A stretch of DNA of 11,168 nt from Clostridiales bacterium UBA929 (GTDB lineage Bacteria > Bacillota > Clostridia > Oscillospirales > UBA929), in the NCBI GenBank assembly GCA_002293625.1, contig DBDP01000167.1, forward strand, positions 1-11,168, in the 5' to 3' direction. Each line of letters opens with the position of its first letter. Position 1 is the stretch's first letter. A model generated the notes under the pieces. It was not told the origin of the DNA and did no database searches. It saw only the letters and a list, made by a program, of their open reading frames with translations. The position numbers and the translations under genes were made by a program. This document shows positions 6,072 through 11,168 of the stretch, piece after piece.

Positions 6072-6728
6072 TTGCCGAGAAATAAATACCCCGAAGAGAC
6101 GGTAGCCAAAATACTGGACGTATCGTTTAAGTTGTTTCTCGAGAAAGGATATGAGCAAACCACGGTGCTTGACATCGTAAACAATCTGGGAGGATTGACC
6201 CGCGGAGCGTTCTATCATCATTTTAAGTCGAAAGAGGAGGTTATAATTGCCATATTCGACAATCATTACTCGTTTTGTTCAAATGATTCATTTCAGAAGG
6301 CAAAAGAGGCAAACTTAGAAAACGGGTTGGAACGGGTGAGATTCTTCCTTCGCACCGAACTCCTCGCGAACGTGGAGAATGAGCAGCGCAATGCCATGTC
6401 TGTTATAGCGCTTCCGTTGCTATCAAATCCGCGCTTTTTGGCGGAGCAAATCAAAAATATTCCCAAAGACGCAAGTTATTTTATCCCGTTTATCGAAGAA
6501 GGGATTGCCGACGGTTCGATCAAACCGCACAACCCGAGAGTTACGGCGGAGCTATGCTTGGTGTTTATGAATTTTTGGTTGATTCCCGCTATTTTCCCCT
6601 GCGACCGAGAAGACAGCCTTGCGAAAATTGCGTTGGTGAAACAAATCTTTGACGGGATTGGTGTTCCGATTATCGACGAGGAAACGGAGGGAATTATGCT
6701 CTGTATATTGGAAGCTGTTGAGTGGTAA
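6072..6728 (+). CDS. TetR/AcrR-family transcriptional regulator
   Basis: The protein is 218 aa from TTG 6072 (MPRNKYPEETVAKIL...). Residues about 8-55 form the TetR DNA-binding domain: helix 1 VAKILDVSFKLFLEKGYEQTT, the helix-turn-helix around TVLDIVNNLGGLTRGAFYHH, and the hallmark GAFYHHFKSKEEV (45-57). The remaining ~160 residues are the variable ligand-binding and dimerisation part, and no ligand can be inferred. Alternative starts are ATG 6066 (two residues longer) and TTG 6000, which would translate the promoter and operator and is unlikely. Beginning at MPRNKYPEE fits the usual length before helix 1. It precedes an ABC transporter operon in the same orientation, and related dyads precede both. 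Inference: it represses itself and the transporter until an exported compound binds. Base composition looks more AT-rich than the car operon. Confidence 0.88.
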   Translation: MPRNKYPEETVAKILDVSFKLFLEKGYEQTTVLDIVNNLGGLTRGAFYHHFKSKEEVIIAIFDNHYSFCSNDSFQKAKEANLENGLERVRFFLRTELLANVENEQRNAMSVIALPLLSNPRFLAEQIKNIPKDASYFIPFIEEGIADGSIKPHNPRVTAELCLVFMNFWLIPAIFPCDREDSLAKIALVKQIFDGIGVPIIDEETEGIMLCILEAVEW

Positions 6729-6764
6729 TTTTGTGGGCGTATAACCGCGTTTCACCCATCGTAA

Positions 6765-6786
6765 GGACGATCGCCATCGATCGTCC
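6765..6786 (+). repeat. Perfect 9-bp inverted repeat after tetR
   Basis: GGACGATCG (6765-6773) and CGATCGTCC (6778-6786) are perfect complements around the 4-nt loop CCAT. No T run follows, so it is not a classical intrinsic terminator. It lies 36 nt after the tetR stop. It could stabilise the 3' end of the tetR transcript or be a protein-binding dyad. Confidence 0.55.
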
Positions 6787-6803
6787 GCGTCATCCGTCCC
6801 ATC

Positions 6804-6833
6804 GCAGGCTCCTGCCCTTCGGGGCAATTCTTT
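6804..6833 (+). terminator. Possible weak terminator or attenuator ahead of the ABC operon
   Basis: TGCCC (6813-6817) and GGGCA (6822-6826) form a hairpin with a TTCG tetraloop, followed by AATTCTTT. An upstream stem GCAGG (6804-6808)/CCTGC (6811-6815) shares three bases with it, so the two stems exclude each other. The stem is short and the T tract interrupted, so termination would be inefficient. Confidence 0.35.
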
Positions 6834-6841
6834 AACGCATT

Positions 6842-6864
6842 ATACATACATACAGTCTGTATAA
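6842..6864 (+). promoter_or_regulatory. Putative TetR operator in front of the ABC transporter genes
   Basis: The core ATACAGTCTGTAT (6850-6862) is a perfect dyad of two 6-bp arms around one base. With the flanking ACATACAT it resembles the inverted site at 6029-6051. It lies 23 nt before the ATPase start codon. TATACA at 6841-6846 and TATAAA at 6860-6865 could each serve as a -10, but no convincing -35 is visible. Confidence 0.55.
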
Positions 6865-6887
6865 AAAATATTAAGAGGGAGATTGAA

Positions 6888-7652
6888 ATGGAAAACATCA
6901 TAACCGTATCATCGCTGAGAAAATCATTCAAAGGGAATCAAGTTTTGAAAGACGTTACATTCGCTGTTCGTAAGGGCAGCATCTTTGCCTTGCTCGGTTC
7001 CAACGGCGCGGGCAAAACAACGATTGTCAACATCCTGTCCACGCTTCTGACTAAAGACGGGGGGCGCGCGGAGGTGTGCAATTTCGATGTTGCTAGGCAA
7101 GGCGGGAAAGTGCGCGAACGCATCAGCCTGACCGGGCAATTCGCCGCTGTGGACGATATTCTCACCGGGTGTGAAAACTTGAAACTTGTCGCAAAACTGC
7201 GCGGCGTAAAGAACCCCGCCGCCGTTGCCGACCAACAGCTGAAACGCTTTGGGTTGAAAGACGCGGCAAACAAACGCGCCTCCGCGTATTCCGGAGGTAT
7301 GAAGCGCAGATTGGATATCGCCATGAGTCTTGTAGGGAACCCCTCCGTAATTTTCCTCGACGAACCGACGGCGGGACTCGATCCGGAGGGGCGGCTCGAA
7401 GTTTGGAAAACGGTAAAAGAGCTCAGCGGAAGCGGCACAACGATTTTCCTTACAACGCAGTACCTTGAAGAAGCGGAGCAGCTCGCGGATCAGATCGCGA
7501 TTCTGCATGGCGGGAAAATCATCGCCGACGGGACGCTTGACGAACTTAAAAAACTGTTCCCACCCGCGAAAAAAGAGTACATTGAAAAGCAACCGACGCT
7601 GGAAGAGATATTCTTAGCGATTATCGGCGCAGAAAAGGAGGACTCGAAATGA
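6888..7652 (+). CDS. ABC transporter ATP-binding protein, DrrA-like multidrug export type
   Basis: This 254-aa nucleotide-binding protein powers export through the permease encoded next to it, on the cytoplasmic face of the membrane. The Walker A motif GSNGAGKTT is at 37-45, the Q-loop glutamine at 84 (LTGQFAAVDD), the signature YSGGMKRR at 134-141, Walker B VIFLDEPTAGLDPE at 154-167. The switch position usually held by His is Gln191 in FLTTQYLEEAEQLAD. This substitution, and the TTQYLEEA sequence itself, is typical of the DrrA (daunorubicin resistance) branch, so it need not mean inactivity. The tail QPTLEEIFL (235-243) also fits that branch. A strong AGAGGGA ribosome site (6874-6880) precedes the ATG. 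The stop overlaps the permease start as ATGA. The substrate is unknown; drug, bacteriocin or lipid export are all possible. Confidence 0.93.
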   Translation: MENIITVSSLRKSFKGNQVLKDVTFAVRKGSIFALLGSNGAGKTTIVNILSTLLTKDGGRAEVCNFDVARQGGKVRERISLTGQFAAVDDILTGCENLKLVAKLRGVKNPAAVADQQLKRFGLKDAANKRASAYSGGMKRRLDIAMSLVGNPSVIFLDEPTAGLDPEGRLEVWKTVKELSGSGTTIFLTTQYLEEAEQLADQIAILHGGKIIADGTLDELKKLFPPAKKEYIEKQPTLEEIFLAIIGAEKEDSK

Positions 7653-8404
7653 GAAACACATTTACGCTTTACGGGCGTTTGATGACGCATATCAAACGCA
7701 ACCCCGACACCATTCTGACGGCAATGATTCAACCGATTCTGCTGATGCTGCTGTTTGTGTATGTATTCGGCGGCGCGATTCAAGCAACTCTGCCCTACGG
7801 AGAGACATATGTAAAGTACCAACTGCCCGGGATCCTCATTATAGCCGTAGCTTATAACACGTCTTACACAGCGTTCAGAATGTTCACCGACAGGCAAAAA
7901 GGGATCACCAATCGCTTTCACTCGATGCCGATTCGCCGCTCGTCGTCCTTATGGGCGCACGTCCTCGCTTCGGTAACGTCCAGTGTGTTCACTCTCGCGA
8001 TGACGTTTGCCGTGGGATTTCTTATGGGATTTCGTACCGGCGCGGGTGTCGTTGAATGGCTCTTGGTAATCGCGGTACTAATACTGCTCTCACTTACATT
8101 GACATGGATCGCGGTCATTCCGGGTCTTATCGCCAAATCGCCGGACGCCGCACAGTTTTTCGCTTTCCCGATTATCTTTCTGCCCACAATTAGTTCGGCA
8201 TTCGCACCAACGGAGACAATGCCCAAAGCGCTGCGGGTTTTCGCTGAAAATCAGCCCATGACGCCGATCGTCGAAACAGTCCGAAAATTGTTGAATAACG
8301 AACCTGCCGGAAACGAACTATGGCTCGCAATTGCATGGTGCGTTGGCATTATGGCTCTTGCATGGTTTTTCGCCATGAAAGCGTATAAGCGCAGGGTGGC
8401 GTAG
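7649..8404 (+). CDS. ABC-2 type permease, DrrB-like
   Basis: This 251-aa integral membrane protein is the membrane partner of the ATPase encoded just upstream, with which it overlaps by 4 nt. About six hydrophobic segments are visible: near residues 21-43, 57-79, 101-128, 134-161, 167-187 and 224-246. The cytoplasmic stretch between segments 2 and 3, FRMFTDRQKGITNRFHSMPI (76-95), with its charged residues and SMPI, is the characteristic loop of ABC-2/DrrB permeases, and PGILII at 60-65 is also typical. The C-terminus is short and basic (KAYKRRVA). Length is usual for half-size ABC-2 permeases, so the working transporter is probably two ATPases plus two permeases. No terminator is evident between its stop and the promoter of the next operon. 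Confidence 0.92.
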   Translation: MRNTFTLYGRLMTHIKRNPDTILTAMIQPILLMLLFVYVFGGAIQATLPYGETYVKYQLPGILIIAVAYNTSYTAFRMFTDRQKGITNRFHSMPIRRSSSLWAHVLASVTSSVFTLAMTFAVGFLMGFRTGAGVVEWLLVIAVLILLSLTLTWIAVIPGLIAKSPDAAQFFAFPIIFLPTISSAFAPTETMPKALRVFAENQPMTPIVETVRKLLNNEPAGNELWLAIAWCVGIMALAWFFAMKAYKRRVA

Positions 8405-8435
8405 AAAAATAAACAAATCCCATAATTTCTCATAT

Positions 8436-8464
8436 TTGACAAAGGCGGTGATCTATGGTATAAT
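8436..8464 (+). promoter_or_regulatory. Full-consensus SigA promoter
   Basis: TTGACA (8436-8441), a 17-nt spacer and TATAAT (8459-8464) match consensus exactly. TGG directly precedes the -10, giving an extended -10 (TGN) as well. It should be a strong constitutive promoter for the 100-aa protein and the genes overlapping behind it. Confidence 0.9.
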
Positions 8465-8499
8465 CCTTAGATAACAACACGGAAACGAGGTGACGCCGA

Positions 8500-8802
8500 A
8501 TGGCGACCCCCAAGAAAAAAGCGGACGGGCTGATGTATAAAGGCCATCCGCTGCGCCGCAGTGACACGCTGGTGTATTACGGGAGCATGGCCGAGAAGTA
8601 TATCGTCATGCTGCAAATTTTAGACAGCGCGGAAAAGAGCGGCGTCAATGTCCCGACGCGCGTTTCGCTGCAATTGCAACTTACCGATCCCGACCTCAAG
8701 AGCCGTGACCGCGTCGTCAAGAAGAGCGAAAAGAACGGCTTATACTCCGCGATAGACGTCGGTTCCGTCTGGCTTGACCGCGCGCTCGAAGGCAAAGCGT
8801 GA
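8500..8802 (+). CDS. Conserved small protein of unknown function
   Basis: This is a 100-aa soluble protein with a basic N-terminus (MATPKKKADG), no signal peptide and no membrane segment. Recognisable blocks are MYKGHPLRRSDTLVYYGSM, EKYIVMLQI, VSLQLQLTD and KKSEKNGLYSAIDVGSVWLD. It resembles, from memory, uncharacterised proteins found in Clostridia; no function is known to me. The start is supported by GAGGTGA at 8487-8493, 6 nt upstream. It is the first gene behind a full-consensus promoter, and its stop overlaps the GTG of the TsaC-CoaE gene as GTGA, so it is probably translated together with it. Its location suggests a housekeeping role linked to translation or coenzyme A supply, but this is only guilt by association. 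Confidence 0.8.
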   Translation: MATPKKKADGLMYKGHPLRRSDTLVYYGSMAEKYIVMLQILDSAEKSGVNVPTRVSLQLQLTDPDLKSRDRVVKKSEKNGLYSAIDVGSVWLDRALEGKA

Positions 8803-9971
8803 TTCTGCGCGGGTCTGATCGTCTTAACAGAGCGGCGGCGCTGCTGCGCGGCGGCGGTCTCGTCGTCATTCCCACAGAGACGGTTTACGGAGTATGCGCC
8901 GACGCGACGAATCCCGAAGCCGTCTCCCGCGTTTTCGCCGCCAAAGGAAGAACGGCGGATAAACCGCTTCCCGTCCTTGTCTCAGGAGCAGAGGACGCGG
9001 AGCGGTTTTGCGCTGCCAATGCCGCCGCGCGGAAACTGATGCGCTTGTATTGGCCGGGACCACTGACACTGGTTCTGCCGTTGAAACCGGGCGCTCTCCC
9101 ACCCGTTATCACGGGCGGACAGGCGACCGTCGGGCTTCGCTGCCCCGGTCACCCAGTCGCGCTGGGAGTATTGAAAGCAGCGGGCAGACCGTTGGTTCTC
9201 ACCTCCGCCAATTTGTCGGGGCAGCCCGAACCGCTGACGGCGGAACAAGTAATGCTGGAGGTTGACGCCGTGCTGGACGGCGGGGAGTGCGCCGTGAAAA
9301 AACCTTCCCACGTTTTAGACTTGACGAAAGAGCCTCCCGAGTGCTTGCGGTACGGCGCGGCGGTGATCGGGCTGACCGGCGGCAGCGGAGCGGGGAAGTC
9401 CGTCGTGCTGAATCGCCTGCGTGAACTGGGAGCGTTTACGATTAACGCCGACGTTGTCTACCACGGCTTGCTGGAGACGGATGCGGACATGCGGCGAGGT
9501 TTGCTTGAACGTTTCCCGTCCGCTTTTGCAAACCCGAATGCGCCGCCCGACCGCGCAAAACTGCGGAGTTTGGTTTTTAACAACCCCTCCGCGCTGGACG
9601 AGCTTAACCGATTGACCCACCCGTATGTGCTGCGGGCGATCCGGCGTGAACTGGCGTCCTTAATCGTTCGGGATGGGTTGAACATGCCGGTCGCGATAGA
9701 AGCGATCGCGCTGTTTGAAAGCGGACTATTTGAAATGTGCGGCGTAACGCTCGGAGTGACCGCTCCAGTGGAGGAGAGGGTTTCACGAATTACCGCGCGG
9801 GACGGGCTTTCACGGGAAGAAGCGCTGATGCGCATACAAAGTCAAAAACCGAATGAATTCTACGAAAAACGATGTGATGAGAACCTCGTAAACGACAGCT
9901 CCGAACAAGAGCTGATCAAAAAGACAGACGTCATTTGGAGAAAATATATATTGGGGTGCGACGATGAGTAA
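8799..9971 (+). CDS. Fusion of threonylcarbamoyl-AMP synthase (TsaC/YrdC) and dephospho-CoA kinase (CoaE)
   Basis: One 390-aa frame carries two complete enzyme domains. Residues about 1-187 are TsaC/Sua5-like: VVIPTETVYGVCAD (22-35), KGRTADKPLPVLV (49-61), GLRCPGHP (112-119) and LTSANLSG (134-141). TsaC makes threonylcarbamoyl-AMP for tRNA t6A37 modification. Residues 189-390 are CoaE-like: P-loop GLTGGSGAGKS (191-201), INADVVYH (215-222), LTHPYV (272-277), ALFESGLF (304-311) and RDGLSREEALMRIQSQ (334-349). CoaE phosphorylates dephospho-CoA in the last step of CoA synthesis. The junction LRYGAAVIGLTGG has essentially no linker. The first Asp of the CoaE IDAD motif is Asn216, while Asp218 remains. 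GTG start is supported by GAAGG (8788-8792) and the 4-nt overlap with the previous gene. No frameshift or internal stop is seen. Confidence 0.88.
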   Translation: MILRGSDRLNRAAALLRGGGLVVIPTETVYGVCADATNPEAVSRVFAAKGRTADKPLPVLVSGAEDAERFCAANAAARKLMRLYWPGPLTLVLPLKPGALPPVITGGQATVGLRCPGHPVALGVLKAAGRPLVLTSANLSGQPEPLTAEQVMLEVDAVLDGGECAVKKPSHVLDLTKEPPECLRYGAAVIGLTGGSGAGKSVVLNRLRELGAFTINADVVYHGLLETDADMRRGLLERFPSAFANPNAPPDRAKLRSLVFNNPSALDELNRLTHPYVLRAIRRELASLIVRDGLNMPVAIEAIALFESGLFEMCGVTLGVTAPVEERVSRITARDGLSREEALMRIQSQKPNEFYEKRCDENLVNDSSEQELIKKTDVIWRKYILGCDDE

Positions 9972-11168
9972 GAATCTTCTGCGTAAGCCGGTAACGGCGT
10001 ATGAAAAACTGGGGAAATCCTGCGTTTCCGAAGCCGCCTCCTATGCGGAGGGTTATAAAGCCTTCTTGAACGCGGGAAAAACCGAGCGGGAATGCGTCGG
10101 AGAAGCCATTCGCGAAGCCCGCGAAAAAGGGTTTACCGAGTTTCGAAAAGGAGCGGGAGCGTTCTACGTCTCCCGGCACGAGAAAGCCCTGATGCTGGTT
10201 CGTGCCGGAAAGAAGAAGGAAGGGTTTAGGATCGTCGCGGCGCATATCGATTCGCCCCGGATAGACCTCAAGGCGTACCCTCTTTATGAACAGGACGGCT
10301 TCGCCATGTTGAAAACGCACTACTACGGCGGTATAAAAAAGTATCAGTGGATGGCGACGCCGCTGGAACTGCGCGGGGTGGTATATCTCGCAAACGGCAA
10401 AAAAGTAGACATCGCCCCGGCGGAAGGCGACCCGATTCTGTTTATTTCCGATCTTCTGCCGCATTTAGGCGCGGAGCAGGCGAAGAAGCCGGTGTCCGAA
10501 GCGTTCCCGGGCGAGGGGCTGAACGTCACGGTCGGCTCGCTGCCGGAAGGGGACGACAAAGATAACCGAGTAAAACTCGCGGTCATGACCATCCTGAACG
10601 AGCGGTACGGCATGACGGAGGAAGATTTCTTGTCGGCGGAGCTGAGCTTGGTGCCGGTCGGGAACGCGAGCGACGCGGGGCTTGACCGCTCGATGATCAG
10701 CGGGTACGGTCAGGATGACCGCGCCTGCGCGTATGCCGCGATGCGCGCCCTGTTCGATACGCCCGATCCGGAATATACGGGCGTCTGCATTCTTGCCGAC
10801 AAGGAAGAAATCGGCTCCGAGGGCATTACCGGGATGCAAAGCGCGTTCTTTGACCAAGTTTTAGAGGATTTTTGCGAAGCGTCGGGCGTTACGCTGCGCG
10901 ACGCTTACCGCAACAGTTTCTGTCTCTCCGGCGACGTGTGCAACGCGTTTGACCCGAACTTTGAAAGCGTCAGTGACAAGAGAAACAACGCCCGCCTCGG
11001 CTACGGTCCCGGTATCTTCAAATTTACCGGCACCCGCGGCAAATCCGGCTCATCCGACGCGTCCGCCGAAACCATGTCGCGCGTCCGCCGCCTTCTGGAC
11101 GGCGCGGGCGTGTGCTGGCAGATGGGGGAACTGGGGAAGGTCGATCAAGGCGGCGGCGGCACGGTGGC
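9964..11168 (+). CDS. M18-family aminopeptidase (3' end outside the window)
   Basis: About 401 residues are present and the frame is still open at the right edge; M18 enzymes are usually around 430-480 aa. These cytosolic metallopeptidases remove N-terminal residues, often acidic ones, and act as large oligomers. Metal and catalytic residues of the family are visible: His94 and Asp96 in AAHIDSPR, Asp251/Asp252 in YGQDDRACAY, the Glu pair 281-282 in DKEEIGSEG, and Asp324 in LSGDVCNAFDPNF. The stretch FTGTRGKSSGSSDASAE (354-370) and ELGKVDQGGGGTV near the edge also fit Firmicutes M18 proteins. The final metal-binding His would lie beyond the window. The ATG overlaps the end of the fusion gene by 8 nt, with GGGG at 9953-9956 as ribosome site, so it belongs to the same operon. 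Confidence 0.92.
   Translation, partial: MSKNLLRKPVTAYEKLGKSCVSEAASYAEGYKAFLNAGKTERECVGEAIREAREKGFTEFRKGAGAFYVSRHEKALMLVRAGKKKEGFRIVAAHIDSPRIDLKAYPLYEQDGFAMLKTHYYGGIKKYQWMATPLELRGVVYLANGKKVDIAPAEGDPILFISDLLPHLGAEQAKKPVSEAFPGEGLNVTVGSLPEGDDKDNRVKLAVMTILNERYGMTEEDFLSAELSLVPVGNASDAGLDRSMISGYGQDDRACAYAAMRALFDTPDPEYTGVCILADKEEIGSEGITGMQSAFFDQVLEDFCEASGVTLRDAYRNSFCLSGDVCNAFDPNFESVSDKRNNARLGYGPGIFKFTGTRGKSGSSDASAETMSRVRRLLDGAGVCWQMGELGKVDQGGGGTV

Noticed and set aside
7458..7460. Gln191 instead of His at the switch position of the ABC ATPase, at first taken as a disabling change
   Set aside because: The TTQYLEEA form is usual in the DrrA branch, so it is a family trait and not a defect.
1..11168. 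CRISPR arrays, tandem repeats, prophage or insertion sequence genes
   Set aside because: None were seen on reading both strands; the only dispersed repeat is the pair at 182-281 and 5884-5984.

Overview
The window reads as an ordinary stretch of a bacterial chromosome, probably from the Clostridia. The pointers are housekeeping protein sequences that resemble Gram-positive homologues, strong Shine-Dalgarno sites related to AAGGAGGTGAT, consensus-like SigA promoters and a Firmicutes-type M18 peptidase. Placement below class level would be a guess. All recognised genes are on the + strand. No tRNA, rRNA, CRISPR array, insertion sequence or transposase gene was found.

Layout. (1) Positions 1-164 hold the C-terminal end of an unidentified membrane protein. 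A ~100-nt structured repeat (182-281) follows. (2) A promoter at 298-326 drives a tight operon, carA-carB-mazG-guaA (350-5874), for carbamoyl phosphate and GMP synthesis plus nucleotide-pool cleaning. carA/carB and carB/mazG overlap; guaA follows mazG after 14 nt. A second copy of the repeat, inverted, sits just after guaA (5884-5984). (3) Positions 6000-8404 form a self-contained efflux module: a TetR-type repressor, then an ABC ATPase and an ABC-2 permease of the DrrA/DrrB type. A related operator-like sequence lies in front of both tetR and the ABC genes. (4) A promoter matching consensus in both boxes (8436-8464) drives a conserved 100-aa protein of unknown function, a TsaC-CoaE fusion protein and an M18 aminopeptidase that runs off the right edge. 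These three genes also overlap.

Three things stand out. First, the CarA glutaminase domain has lost its nucleophilic cysteine (Gly230) and catalytic histidine (Arg310) as well as glutamine-binding residues. In the same operon GMP synthase is present only as its ATP-pyrophosphatase half, with no amidotransferase domain. Together these suggest nucleotide synthesis fed by free ammonia instead of glutamine. Second, the two repeat copies share a three-stem fold whose paired bases change in a compensating way. Third, threonylcarbamoyl-AMP synthase and dephospho-CoA kinase are joined in one reading frame.
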